Assembly: GCA_023055355.1 (NCBI GenBank)
Contig: JALJCS010000050.1
Coordinates: forward strand, 2,604,001-2,668,000
Direction of reading: 5' to 3'
DNA: 64,000 nt
DNA from: Agelaius tricolor
Taxonomy: Eukaryota > Chordata > Aves > Passeriformes > Icteridae
A model generated the notes under the pieces. It was not told the origin of the DNA and did no database searches. It saw only the letters and a program-made list of their open reading frames with translations. Both the position numbers and the translations under genes were made by a program. This document shows, piece by piece, positions 1-10,783 of this stretch (its first letter is position 1; every line of letters starts with the position of its first letter).

Positions 1-257
1 ATCTTTACTTTTACCCAGGTTTTGAGTGTTTTGAAAGAATGAAGAAATGTGAAAAGAAGACCCAGGCCATGAGGAGCCAGGAGGATGTGGAGCCCCCAGC
101 CAGGTGTCTTCCCAACAGGGATCACCGGCACCACGGATCACCGGGGCTCTGCCCACCGGGGTCACTGGGGATCATCCAGCGCGGATCCTCCCGTGGGGAT
201 GGAGCTGGAGCAGTGCACGGAGCTCTTCCCACACTGGGGGCACTGGCAGGGCTTCCC

Positions 258-341
258 TCAGTGCTGGCTGCGTTGGTGTTGGGTCAAGGCTGACCTCTGG
301 GAGAAGCTCTTCCCACACCCAGTACACTTGTAGGGGCTGTG
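258..341 (-). pseudogene. C2H2 zinc-finger gene remnant, last finger only
   Basis: Read on the minus strand, this codes for one finger of the pattern C-x2-C-x12-H-x4-H (CTGCGKSF followed by QRSALTQHQRSQH), then a stop at 258-260. The GKSF core and the position just before a stop match the end of a C2H2 zinc-finger array, a family of DNA-binding transcription factors. No second finger or inter-finger linker is visible upstream; the sequence runs straight into the 45-bp tandem repeat. The final histidine spacing is four rather than the more usual three. I read it as a detached fragment, although it could be the last exon piece of a gene split by the repeat. Confidence 0.6.
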
Positions 342-354
342 ACATCCCAGGAAC

Positions 355-590
355 AGGGCTGGGATGGGCTCTGGTGCCTGGGACATCCCCAGCAGCAGCG
401 GGGCTGGGATGGGCTCTGGTGCCTGGGACATCCCCAGCAGCAGCGGGGCTGGGATGGGCTCTGGTGCCTGGGACATCCCCAGCAGCAGCGGGGCTGGGAT
501 GGGCTCTGGTGCCTGGGACATCCCCAGGAGCAGCAGGGCTGGGATGGGCTCTGGTGCCTGGGACATCCCCAGCAGCAGCAGGGCTGGCTG
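355..590. repeat. 45-bp tandem repeat, about five copies
   Basis: The start ATGGGCTCTGGTGCC recurs at 364, 409, 454, 499 and 544, exactly 45 bp apart, with few changes. Since 45 is a multiple of three, the array leaves frames open on both strands as 15-residue repeats. These frames are a by-product of the repeat and not evidence of a protein. Confidence 0.9.
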
Positions 591-599
591 TGATGCTCT

Positions 600-1035
600 C
601 CAGTGCCTGGGCCATGCCCAGGGGTGCTGCTGGCTGGGGTTGGGTTGGTGCCTGTGCAGTGCCCAGGGCAGGGTCACAGCGGGGCAGCTCTCAGTGTCCC
701 CAGCAGGCCACGCTGTCCAGGGCAGCCGTGCCAGCGCTCACTGCGCACTCGGGGCAGGCTGGGCTGGACGGGGCTCGGGGCACAAACGCCGCCCCCGGGG
801 CTGGGCTCTGCCCCTGCCTCTGGGGCCCAGCCCCTGCTGGCAGCGCCTTGGGCAGGGCACGGGGCTGCTGCTGGCCCAGGGGGACAGGCCTTGCCCCCTG
901 CCAGCTGCCCGGGCCCCTCGGGTGCCTGTGCCACAGCCCTGTGCCTCCTGTCCCCGCTACTCCCCGCCACCTCCACTGCCTCCATCAAAGCCCCACTCAA
1001 CCTCTGCACTGTGACCTCTGGAAAGAACAAAAGAA
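600..1035. other. GC-rich stretch, no gene recognised
   Basis: Rich in CCCAG and GGGCT words. Open frames cross it on both strands because stops are rare in such DNA, but none shows a known domain. Confidence 0.5.
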
Positions 1036-1039
1036 CAGA

Positions 1040-1166
1040 AAGAAAGAATGAGAGAGGGAAAGGAAAAAAAGGAAAGGAAAGGAAAGGAAAGGAAAGGAAA
1101 GGAAAGGAAAGGAAAGGAAAGGAAAGGAAAGGAAAGGAAAGGAAAAAGGAAAGGGGAAAGGAAAAA
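1040..1166. repeat. (GGAAA)n pentanucleotide microsatellite
   Basis: About 20 near-perfect GGAAA units with looser AG-rich sequence at both ends. Lys/Gly/Glu-rich and Phe/Leu/Ser-rich frames across it are artefacts. Confidence 0.95.
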
Positions 1167-1169
1167 AAG

Positions 1170-2285
1170 TAAAAAGAAACGAGAAACATGTAGCCATTTG
1201 GCCCTGCCTGGATGCCAGGCACCCACCAAAGCTGCTCTCTCACTCCCCTCCAGAGATGGACAGGAGAAAAAACAGAATGAAGGCTTCATGGCTTGAGTTA
1301 AGGACTGGGACAGATCATTCAGCAAATGCCATCATAGGCAAAACATTTTTGAAATTACAGGTATTAATTGAATTTATTTCTATCCAGATCAGGGCAGGAT
1401 AGTGAGAAGTAAAATAAAGCTTCACAAACACCTTCTGCCTGTTCCTCCCTCCTTCCCAGCTCTGCTCCTCCCCCAGTGGTGCAGGCAGACAGGCACTGGG
1501 GGCTCTGCTCCGTTCATCACCCGTTGTTTCTCTGCTGCTCGGGGAGAGGAGTCGTTCCCCTGCTGTGCCAGGGGTCCCTCCTGAGACACTTCTCCATGAA
1601 CTTCTGCAGGGTGAGTTCATCTCACGGACAGCAGCTCTTCACAAACTGCTGCAGCTGCCTCACTCTCCCAGGGGCTCACAAGTCCTGCCAGGACTCTGCT
1701 CCAGCGTGGGCTCCTCTCTCCACGGCTTTGCAGGTCCCTGCCGGGTCCCTGCTCCAGCACAGGTTTCTCATGGGGTCCCAGCCCCTGCTCAGGCACCCCC
1801 TGCTCCAGCACGGGCTCCTCCAGGCGCTGCAGGTGCATCTCTGCTCTCCGGGCCCTCCATGGGCTGCAGGGGCCCAGCTGCCTCCCCAGGGGCTGCCCAG
1901 GGAATCTCAGGGCAATCAGCTCCAGCCCCTGGAGCAGCTCCTGCCCCTCCTCCTGCCCTGCCCTGGGGTGTGCAGAGTTGTTCCTCTCACGTGTTCTCAT
2001 CCTGCTCTTCCCTGCTCACAGTTACACCTACACCATCACCCATTTTCCTAAATCTCTTGCCCCAAAGGTGTTACCACCATTTCCAACTGGCCCAGCCTTG
2101 GCCAGCAGCCGGTGCATCCTGGAGCTGGCTGGAATTGACTCTGTGGGACACAGGAGCAGCTGCTTCCAGCAGCCTCTCACAGAAGGTGCTCCTCGAGCTC
2201 TCCTTACCAAAACCTGGCCATGCAAACCAAGTATAAGCATGGCAGGGTTTTTATTACCATTATTAATTCTTCGTTTTGCTATTGT
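1170..2285. other. Intergenic, probably old repeat, no gene recognised
   Basis: From about 1,680 the phrase CTGCTCCAGC(A/G)(T/C)GGGCTCCTC recurs loosely, which suggests a degenerate repeat. I cannot assign it to a family, and no splice-bounded coding exon is visible. Confidence 0.4.
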
Positions 2286-2289
2286 CACT

Positions 2290-2645
2290 ATTATTGCCCC
2301 TGTGATTTCACACTTTCCCTGTGATGTCACACTGCCCCTGTGATGTCACAGAGCCAACTCTATGTCACCTTGTGATGTCATACAGCAGTGCTGTGAAATC
2401 ACAGAAGACTGATATCCCAAAGTCATCCTGTCATGTCACAATCTGTTTTGTGACGTCACAGCCTGCTCTATGATGTCACACAGCCACCAGGTGATGTCAC
2501 CACCCACTCTCTCATGACACAGAGCCACCCTCTATGATGGCAGACTCTGCTCTATGGCCTCATAATATGTTCTGTGATGTCACAGCCAGCTCTGTGATGT
2601 CACAGCCAGTTCTGTGATGTCACCACCCCCTCAGTGATGTCACAA
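2290..2645. repeat. Array of CRE-like TGATGTCA octamers
   Basis: TGATGTCA occurs exactly at 2322, 2341, 2373, 2471, 2492, 2575, 2595, 2615 and 2635. A perfect palindromic cAMP-response element, TGACGTCA, sits at 2451. Degenerate forms fill the gaps. The last four copies are exactly 20 bp apart, so the array is a decayed minisatellite of about 20 bp. TGACGTCA and TGATGTCA are known CREB/ATF or AP-1-type binding words. Whether the array regulates anything is unknown; the nearest downstream feature is the olfactory receptor pseudogene. Confidence 0.8.
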
Positions 2646-3370
2646 AACCCTCAAGAACTCAGCTATAATAAAACACTGAAGTTTCTTGTACATTGAAGAG
2701 ATCCCTGTCAGGGACACAACTGAGAAAGTGTCCCCAGGTTCCAGCTAGAGCAGAACACTGCAGGCAGTGATGCCAGGTGGTCACAAGCAAGGCAAAGGCG
2801 TCTCTGGTGCTGAGCACACCTGGATGTGTTTCAGGAATGCAAAGGGCCAAGGCCTGAGCCCCAGGGCCTGGCCAGGCAGATCCTGTCCCTCCCTCCTGGC
2901 TCAGGGCTCTTCCCGGGATGGGCACTGGCATGTGGGGATGTGCAATGCCAGGGGCAGGAGCGTGGGGTGGCCCCTGCCAGGCTGCTGAGCAGGGACAAGG
3001 AGGCAATGAGGCCCCAGGCCTGCAAGGGTCACTTGTCCCCTCCTGGCCCCAGGCCCAGCAGCCATGGCCAAAGTGCTGCCCAAGCTGGCTCTGGCAGGGC
3101 TGTCTTGCAGCTGCTGCCCATCCCTGTGCCCTGTGCAGCCCAGGCTGTCCCACGGTGTCCCTGCCCTGCGCCTCTGTCCCTGCAGGCTGTCGGCATCCCC
3201 CGGCTGCCCCACCTGGCTGGGCCCTTCCTTTGCTGACAGCTCTGCCTGGCCACTGCATGGTGTTTGCAGGGATTGAGCAATTAGGGCAAAGCTGTATCGC
3301 ACTGCCTGTAAGGGGAGGAGTTCCTTAATAAATACAGTAGGATATGATATAATATAGTAGAATAAAGCCA
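2646..3370. other. No gene recognised
   Basis: Unique-looking sequence rich in CCTGGC and CAGGGC words. The overlapping frames of 60-200 codons on both strands show no recognisable domain. Confidence 0.4.
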
Positions 3371-3374
3371 TGGA

Positions 3375-4205
3375 TCAGCCTTCTGCAATCATGGAGACAA
3401 TGCTAATTATTACCTGGCTGGGAGCCTGCAACAACAGGCAAACACTGCAGTACTGATAAACAGAGGTACAGCCAGGGGAGGGAGGCAGGTGGAAAAGGCT
3501 TTGTGCAGTCCCTGCTCTGAGGGGATGCTCAGCATGGCCTGAAGGTCTGCATATAGGAGAAAACAACAATGAACACAGAACAGCCAAATGATAAACAGGC
3601 ACCAACAGCAAGAAGCCCAAGTTCCCTGGGGTTGGAAGTTTGAGGATCTGGGGGATTTCACAGAAGAACTGGCCCAGGGCATTGCCATGGCACAGGGGCA
3701 GGCAAAATGTATTGGCCATGTGCAGCGGAGCAGTGAGAAAGCCCCTGGCCCAGGCAGCTGCTGCCATGTGGGCACAAGCTCTGCTGCCCAGCAGGGTCCC
3801 GTGGTGCAGGGCTTTGCAGATGGACACGTAGCAGTCGGAGCACGTGAGGGTCAGGAATGAAAGCTCTGCTGTGATAAAGAACAAAAAGAAAAAGACCTGT
3901 GCAGCACATCCAGTGTAGGAGATGGTGCTGGTGTCCCAGAGGGAATTGTGCATGGCTCTGGGCACAGTGGTGCAGATGGAGCCCAGGTCAGGGAGGGCCA
4001 GGCTGAGCAGGAAGAAGAACATGGGCGTGTGCAGGTGGTGGCCGCAGGCTACGGCGCTGATGATGAGGCCGTTGCCCAGGAGGGCAGCCAGGGAGATGCC
4101 CAGCAAGAGCCAGAAGTGCAGGAGCTGCAGCTGCCCCGGCTCTGCCAATGCCAGCAGGAGGAAGTGGCTGATGCAGCTGCTGTTGGACATTTGCTGTGGC
4201 TGCAC
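3375..4205 (-). pseudogene. Olfactory receptor, family 14-like, pseudogene
   Basis: The minus-strand frame begins MQPQQMSNSSCISHFLLLAL, with an NSS glycosylation site. It keeps hallmarks of a seven-transmembrane odorant receptor: GNGLI in TM1, LHTPMFFFL in the first loop, the LLGSRACAHMAAAAW stretch and FFCEIPQILKL in the second extracellular loop. These resemble bird family-14 receptors. The gene is broken. The DRY motif after TM3 reads CSDCYVSIC. Near 3,550 the reading frame shifts, so the expected IPSEQGLHKAFSTC stretch lies in another frame. The TM7 NPLIY signature is absent. The single-exon layout is normal for this family. It lies just outside the left arm of the inverted repeat. Confidence 0.85.
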
Positions 4206-4615
4206 GTGGGCACCTGTTCATGGAGAAAAGGACAGTGAAGGGTTAGAGGAGATACCTGTAACCAAAATCAAGGTGACCCCAACTGACCCCGGGCATACCC
4301 CAGACCAGAGCACATCATGCTCAGGCTGTGAAGGGGGGGAACAAGGAGGAAGGGGGCAATTTTGGAGGGAGGCTTTTTGCCTTCCCAGCTAACACTTAGG
4401 CAAGAGGGGGCCCTGTTTCACCAGTGGGCAGGGTCACTACCAAAGACACAGACACCGACTGAAGGAATTGTGGCATTTATATCATGCACAGCTGCAAAGA
4501 ATGACAAAAGGATAAGCTCAGCAAAGCACATCATCATTAGCAAAGAATTACAAAAGAAGCTCAGCAATCCATCAGAACTCACATTACATTTTGATGACTA
4601 ACCCCTTGGTCAAAC
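4206..4615. other. Flank containing a short ERV-related repeat
   Basis: Sequence at 4,434-4,560 (ACCAAAGACACAGACACCGA and onward) resembles 6,694-6,790, including the phrases AACTGAAGGAAT, GCAAAGAAT and CAAAAGGA. The same element therefore occurs on both sides of the ERV-L-like fragment. I read it as retroviral flanking material. No gene seen. Confidence 0.4.
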
Positions 4616-4619
4616 ACTA

Positions 4620-6000
4620 GAGGTGTTTGTGGCAGACAAAGATTCTGGCTGACTATCAGGGTACACCTTACACACATCAGTAGTACTTTAGTGACACCGT
4701 TCTTCATTCTTTTTTCTCAATCTCCTTGGAGTTAGGAACAAGAATTCTGTTGTCCATGGAGCTGGCACCTTTTTAATTCCAGAATAATGCCCCAGGCCCT
4801 TTGCTGTTCAGCTTTACCATGTTGTCTGGGGCTAACAAGGCTTGGGGGGCCCTTTCCCCTCTGGCTGGAAGGGGCCGGGTCCCAGTCCCTGAGGGGCTCC
4901 CAGGCTCCTGGATGCAATTCCTGTGCAAGTCCCTCAGTGTCACAGCAGCCTTCCCATGGAGCCCCGTGGATCAGAGCATTTGCCAAAGGGGCCCTTGGGG
5001 CAAACAGGGAGATTTGGTCTGGCAGCATGTGTAAAACAATATCCTGTCACATCTACTTGTTCTCACACACAATCCTTGGCTGCAGGGACACATTCCCATT
5101 GCTCCTGCCCAGCTTTCAGGACTCAGAGTTGTCTTTCCCAGGAGCTGCTCCTTCAGCTGCCTCGGGAGGGCCATTTGGCCTCCGGACCCACACTCTGGCT
5201 CCATTATTAGGACTGCTGCATCCAAACCCTTTATCTCCACAAACGGTGGGGATTGGAGCTGGAGCTCCTTTTTTCACAATCGTTCTCAAAATTGCAAAAT
5301 CAATAATTGTGCTACCCTGTCACAGGGTTGAATAATCCAATCTTGTTCACTATTGTTTCACAGAATTACTGTAATTTCTCCTGGATATTCTGCATCAATT
5401 CCTCCTGCCATGACATGAACACTTTGCAAGGCCAAGCTCCAAGGGAGCAGTTACCAAAGCAAAGTGTCCTGGAGGAATCTGAATTCCTGTTTCAGTATTG
5501 ATAGCTTTCATTTGCTTTGAATTCATCCTCATTAATTCCAATGCATGAAGGCCCAGCCCTGCAGCCTCTGGGCTGGCCCTGCCAGGGGCCATCACAGCCA
5601 CAACAATTTCCCAGGCAGTCCAAGTCTCACTGCCCATGGTTGGATTTGCAAATTGGGGGCAGCCGTGCACAGCCAGGGGGTTTCCATTTCCCCCGTGGGC
5701 CATTGTTCAGGGCATGGAGCACATCTGGGAGATGGGTTCTCCATGGGCAAAGGTTCCCATCTCCTCATTTTATCAACTGCTCTTTTAACAACCCCTTCAC
5801 CCGTTCAACCAATCCTGCAGCTTGTGCATAGTCTGGTACATGAAAAACCCTGCAGGCTTCATCCCTGTATTTTTCACAGCAACAGACAAAGCACTCTGCA
5901 TCACAGTATCACCAAACCCTGGGAAAATAGCCAATTTCCTCCCTTCCTCCTTTTTACATTGTATACAATCTCACAAAGTTGACCACTGACAGTAGGGCCC
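4620..6000 (-). mobile_element. ERV-L-like remnant: integrase end and dUTPase (left arm)
   Basis: On the minus strand, 5,780-5,826 codes for an integrase-like stretch (AAGLVERVKGLLKEQ). About 200 bp further on, at 5,290-5,590, lies a dUTPase-like domain: AGLGLHALE, then TGIQIPPGH, then the IDAEYPGEI uracil-pocket motif, then DRVAQLL. Integrase followed by dUTPase at the end of pol is the ERV-L (class III) arrangement; beta-type viruses place dUTPase near the protease instead. Frameshifts and stops break the reading frame, including one in the dUTPase that the right-arm copy lacks. Downstream sequence to about 4,620 reads as further degenerate viral sequence. dUTPase breaks down dUTP during replication; this copy cannot be functional as read. 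Confidence 0.7.
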
Positions 6001-6084
6001 TGGCCAATCCTGTTCTGTAGGGTATTTAGAGTTACATCCCTGAGGAGCCAAAGCTACCAAATTAGTATTGTCAGCACTATTTCA

Positions 6085-6255
6085 CATTACTATTATTTCA
6101 TATGTAGATATACATATTGATATACATATAGACAGATAGATACAGACATATATATATAATACATATAATACATACATATATATATATAATACATATATAT
6201 AATACATATATATATAAATACACAAATATATATATATATTAAGGTCTTATTATAC
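6085..6255. repeat. TA-rich microsatellite (left arm)
   Basis: Alternating ATAT/ACAT words with GATA units. The mirror copy at 62,770-62,910 has a different length and order, as expected for an unstable simple repeat. Confidence 0.9.
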
Positions 6256-6277
6256 AATAAATACATATAGTTATTTA

Positions 6278-6763
6278 TTATATTGATATTTCACTGGTAC
6301 AAATGCAGCTGAGCTCAAGATTAAAACCTTCTTCTCTTGCTCCATGTGGGAGCATTCCAACAATAATTGTTCCTTCTGAAGGTGCTGTTTCCATTGGACT
6401 CTTAACAAATTCATCTTTGTCTGCCCAAACCCACAAGTTCTTTTCCTTTTCCATGTGCAGTTTTTGGATGCATTTGAAGACATCCAGGGCTGCAGCTTCT
6501 TTTACCCGACTGCCCCACTGCTCCCACGGGGCTCCCACCTCAGCCCACTCCAGAGCCAGGGAACTCCAGGGAAGGGCTTCCCATCTGGGAATTTCTGATG
6601 GCACTGATGCCTCACATTGACATTGAACAAGTGACATTTGGTTGGGATCTGGCCAGACTGGGCCAGTTTGGTTTGACCAGTGGCCAAAGTCAGCACCAAA
6701 GACACAGACTCCAACTGAAGGAATCAGTGTCATTTCCTGCAGTTCAGAGCAGCAAAGAATCAC
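6278..6763 (-). other. 161-codon open frame, unrecognised (left arm)
   Basis: The minus-strand frame starts [16 protein letters not shown] and ends near the TA-rich tract. I do not recognise a domain. The right arm has the same frame (62,293-62,772) with two small in-frame losses, which is not strong evidence of selection since the arms are recent copies. The mixed, non-repetitive composition ([20 protein letters not shown]) and the position beside ERV-L sequence make a retroviral origin the likeliest alternative. No transmembrane segment or signal peptide is obvious. Confidence 0.25.
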
Positions 6764-6789
6764 AAAAGGAGCAGCTCAGCAATGCACCC

Positions 6790-7418
6790 AATCATCCCCA
6801 CCAAAGATTGCCTGCAGGGATTAGGGAAGATGCAGCAGCATTTCCCCTCAGCCTTTGCCATCCCCCAGATGCACACAGCAGCTGGGGAAGCTGTCACAGC
6901 CAAGGGCTGCAGAGCCACTCCTGGGCACTGGCAATTCCTGCAGGTGCCTCCAGCCCCAGCTGAGGCTCCAAGCCCGCTGGGAGAGGGCCCAGCTCTGACA
7001 GTGCTGCATGAACAAACTGACAGCACTGCTAGTGTGCCAACATCTGCTTTCATCCTCCTCTTGGCTCCCTCCCAAAGCCTGGCCAGGCCTCAAGGAGGAG
7101 CCAAGGCAGCTGACTTTGATCCTTCAGCCCCACACAAGGCCAGATGTCAGATTTCATGGCCTTCTCTGGCTTCTAAATACACAAAGGTCCATCCATGTTT
7201 CACTAAGGAGTGGCTACATCTATCACAGTGCTAATGACCATGCAGATCTCAGCAGGGAGCAGATACAAAGATAACCTTTGCTTGGAAGGTTCCTCCAGAG
7301 GCCACCTTTGGCTCAGGGCCTGCTGTCCAGGCCTCACTCAGGGCTGCTGTCCAGGCCTTGGCACTTCAGGGACGTGCTTTAGTGCTGGGCTTGGCACTGC
7401 TGGCTGAGCGGCTGCACT
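6790..7418. other. Arm sequence without a recognised gene (left)
   Basis: Non-repetitive sequence, mirrored at about 61,640-62,275. The open frames are compositional. Confidence 0.4.
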
Positions 7419-7419
7419 G

Positions 7420-7466
7420 GGTGAGCTCAGAGGGCTTTTCCAACAGAAAGGATTCTGTGATTCCAT
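7420..7466 (+). mobile_element. CR1-like LINE 3' tail fragment (left arm)
   Basis: GCTCAGAGGGCTTTTCCAAC followed by GATTCTGTGATTCCATGATG resembles the end of avian CR1 retrotransposons, whose 3' end carries repeats of an ATTCTATGA-type octamer. Only the tail is present. The mirror copy is at 61,589-61,640. Confidence 0.6.
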
Positions 7467-7469
7467 GAT

Positions 7470-8133
7470 GAGATCCGCTGCATTCAGCTGGGGCTATTTC
7501 AGCAGCATTACTTTGCTCCAGAAGTTCCCTCTTGCCCAGCTCCTGTGGCCTGAGGCTTCAGCTCCTTCAGCTCCTGGTGCTGAGCTGCTCATGCTGAACG
7601 AGAGCACTCGGAGAGACGAATCCAGTCCATGCAATTCCTTCTGGGACACGCAGAGGGGAGGCTGTGCAAACAGGAGCATTGTTTGCTGTGGCCTCCTCTC
7701 TGCCCTTCACGCCTTTCAGCGCTTTGAAGCAGCCAAGAGCTTTCTCCAAGAGTGCAATGGAGCAGCTGTTCCTGCTCGCGGGCCTAGCTCTTCCCAGTCT
7801 CTGCCCTTGCCTGCTTCTGTCCCTCTTGCTGTGCCCTCTGTTCCCCCAGGGCTGGCTGGCTGCTGCCCAGGACTGTGGCACTGGCACAGCTCCAGTGCTC
7901 CAGAGCCTCCTTTCTGTGCCCTTGGAGCTGCCTGGGCACAGCAGCCTTTTCCATCTGCAAGCTCCCCATGGACAGGGAGTGCCCAGCTCCGTTCCTTGCA
8001 CAGCCTCCAGGAGCCCAGGGCTGCCATCTCAAGTCCCTGCTGGCACTGGGGGCTCCCAGGTGCCTCAGGCTGCTCTGACACCGCTGCACACGGGAGGGAA
8101 CAGGGGCAGGGGCTGTGCTGAAAGTCAGCTCCA

Positions 8134-8171
<38 letters not shown>

Positions 8172-10310
8172 GGGGTCATTTGTGCAGCCCTGGCCCAGAG
8201 TCAGGGATCAGATGCTGCCAGTCTCTTCCAGCCCTGGCTGCTCAGAGGTTGGGCCTTGGAGCCTCAGGTGGCCAAAGGCAGCTGCTGCTGGGCCCTCTGT
8301 GTGTGCCCGTGTTCAGCAGTGCTGCTCCATCAGTCTGTGCCCAGCAACGGGGAAAAGCCTCAGCCCTGCAGGGCCAGGAGCTGCCGGGCTCTGCCTGAGC
8401 AGCTCAGCCAGCAGCAAGGGAGCTGCTCCACACAGGATCCAGGAGCAAAGGACATTCCTTCTGTAGGACATGTTTTCTATTTAAAGGAAAAAAAGGAAAA
8501 AGAAAAAAAACTATATAAAATGTGAAAGATGAAAACAAAACCCAAGTGTTAGTGAAAAACTTCTGAAACTTTGCATTAAGAGGTAAATGATCTTTTTTAA
8601 AGGGGAACTCAGTTATTTACATTGTAAATGTGCTGATGGCATGGATCCATCTTACTGACCCCAGCAGCCTTTTAAAAGATTTTGGGCTTTGTTTCCAACA
8701 TTGCCATTTGAAATTGTGCTCAAAGCAAGAGGAAATTGCTTTGTGCCCTTCCAGCTCCAAGCAGGACTGGGAATGGAAACTCTGTCAAAGCCCAAATCCT
8801 TGAGAAGATGCCCTTCCTTCTCAGCCTGGGAAGGAGCTGCACATTCCCTTTGAAACTCTCAGGGATTTCTTAGAGACACAAAGTCCCACTTAGGGCTTTT
8901 TGCTCTGGTTTGGCAGTGCAGAAGGGCAATTCTCCATCCATCAGCTCCAGACTGCACTGCCTCAGGAACACGGCCCACTCGCCAGCTCTGGCCCACTCAG
9001 GCACTTCTAGAGGAGGAAGAAAGTGCAATTGCACAATTCCAGCCAATCAAGAAGGAAGAATGGGACAGACAAACACCCTGTGCAGATCCAGGCATTCAGC
9101 TGGGACTGTGGAGAGTTTGGGTTCTTGCCAATTGGATGTGTGTCCCCAGCTGCAATCTCTGGGCCTGCAGCAGAGTCTCACTCAGCTGCCAAAGCAGAAA
9201 GCTCAGACGCTGTGCTCGCAAGGGGCTCGTCTGATGCAAAGCTGTCAGAGCAATGGGAGGGCAGAGCCAGCCCAGCTGGGCCTAGGGCTGAGCCCAGCAG
9301 AGCCCTGGCAGAGCCCAGAGCAGCCTCAGCAGCCGCAGAGCCCGGCTGCAAGGAGAGAAAGCAGAAAGTGCCCGTCAGCTGAGGGCTCCTGTGCCCTTGT
9401 GCCAAGGCCTGCGGTGCCCAGGCCATGCTGGCTGTGCCCAGAGCTGTGCCCAGAGCTGCCCATCCCTGCTGCCTTTGGCAGCAGAGCAGGAGGGCAGGAC
9501 ATGTGCCCAGCCTGCAGCCAGCCACGGCACATCCAGCCCTCAGCAGCTGCCCAGAGCAGGATGCTCCTGTGCTCGCTGCCATCTCCCAAAAGCTCTGATC
9601 CCACCCTGCCAAGCACACAGGGACCCACCTCACGCCAGCCACGGCTGCAAGAAAAGCTGCTCCCAAACCATGGCCTCAGCCTTCTCCAAGGCCACCGCCC
9701 ATCCACGCCACAGCTGCTCCCAAGCACTTCCCCATCCACACTGGACCACCTGGAACGCTTCCTCTGGAAAAACAAACAACACATTCTTGAAAAGAGATTA
9801 CAGACAAAAAGGGAAAACAAGAAAAACGGGAAAAACTCTTATCTCTGTCAGGGCCTTGAGGAAGGCCCAACTCCTACATGGTAGGGAAAAACCCAGCCAT
9901 GGCTGAGGGAAGCCCACAGTTTCTCACTTCCACCCTGCACTGTCCCCCAAAATCACGGTCATCCCAAAGCAAACAAGGGCAGTGCAGCAGCCCAGCCCTT
10001 CCTTGCCTGCAGAGCAAAGCAGCCCCTGCACAGCTTCTGGAGTCCCACCTCTGCTCCCACCATGGGGCTTTGTGTCGGGCTGGCTGCCCCAGCCCCAGCC
10101 CCAGCCCAGGCCACGGTGGCTGCTGGGGGCTGTTGGCAGGGCCAGGAGCCCACTCCCATTTGTACCCAGCCCAGCCCATGCCCCAGCCCTGCCAAAAACA
10201 GCTGGGCAGCGACTGAAGAATGAGTTGCATCTGCCCCAGCAGAGGGGGAACCTTTGCTTCCCAGCCAGGCTGGGCCATGCCCAAATCTGGCAGCATTTCC
10301 CCGCATGGGG
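7470..10310. other. Arm interior, no gene recognised (left)
   Basis: Contains a (CTG)12 tract at 8,135-8,170. Long open frames (for example 8,910-9,884) have low-complexity composition and no domain. Some of this may be decayed intron or downstream sequence of the broken PIM copy, but no exon could be matched to PIM after 10,317. Confidence 0.4.
8135..8170. repeat. (CTG)12 trinucleotide repeat (left arm)
   Basis: Twelve uninterrupted CTG units. The mirror tract at 60,886-60,921 also has exactly twelve, in contrast to the CTG tract in the PIM pseudogene, which differs between arms. Confidence 0.95.
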
Positions 10311-10316
10311 ACTCAC

Positions 10317-10436
10317 CTGCAAATTCCCTGTGGAGTTTGGCTTTGAAGAAGGTGCCAGAATCAAAGTCCATCACCTTCAGCCTCCAGTGGCCAGGCTGAG
10401 GAAGAGCTTCTCATCCTTGGTGCCATCCTGGCTGTC

Positions 10437-10467
<31 letters not shown>

Positions 10468-10509
10468 TCCCCACCCGGTACAGCTTCTCCAGGGGCTCCT
10501 GCTCCTTCC
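10317..10509 (-). pseudogene. PIM-like kinase pseudogene, kinase core replaced by (CTG)9
   Basis: One exon-like block, bounded on the minus strand by an AG acceptor and a GTGAGT donor. It starts with a PIM-type second-exon sequence, KEKEPLEKLYRVG-like in the right-arm copy, runs into nine CTG codons, then resumes in the middle of the large PIM exon with DIKDEKLFLSLATGG and, after a frame slip, a MDFDSGTFFKAKLHREFAG stretch (the DFG region). The glycine loop, ATP lysine, helix C and HRD start are missing, so no kinase activity is possible. It lies about 275 bp downstream of the PIM-like gene in the same orientation, as expected for a tandem duplicate. The right arm has 21 CTG units at this place. 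Confidence 0.8.
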
Positions 10510-10783
10510 CTGGGGGGAGACCAGGCTCTCAGGGCTCTGCCCAGGGCCCCAGCTGTCAGGGAACCAGCACAAGCAAAACCAGCTTGGATGGCAGCCACCA
10601 GTGCTGGGCAGAGCAGCTCAGCTGCAGCACAAGGGCTGCGTGTTCCCATCCCATGACCCTGTGCAGTGACACAGGCAGCACAAAAAGGTCTGGGTTCCTT
10701 TGCTTCTGATTGCCAAGGCATGTGTGGAGCTGCAACTTACCAGGGCCCTGCATCAAAGTGTGCCTGTGGCTCTCTCCCTTCTT

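Noticed and set aside
104..1051. 315-codon open frame at the window start
   Set aside because: It crosses a 45-bp repeat and GC-rich DNA, has no domain, and overlaps equally long frames on the other strand.
3588..4392. Plus-strand frames of 77-156 codons across the olfactory receptor remnant
   Set aside because: They are antisense shadows of the receptor, which has clear family motifs on the minus strand.
7664..8398. Leucine-rich membrane protein frame containing a polyleucine run (also 60,532-61,392)
   Set aside because: The leucine run is the (CTG)12 tract. No signal peptide, splice or domain evidence supports a protein.
8910..9884. 324-codon frame, mirrored at 59,177-60,178
   Set aside because: Ser/Gln/Pro-rich low-complexity translation with no domain. 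It is preserved only because the arms are copies of each other.
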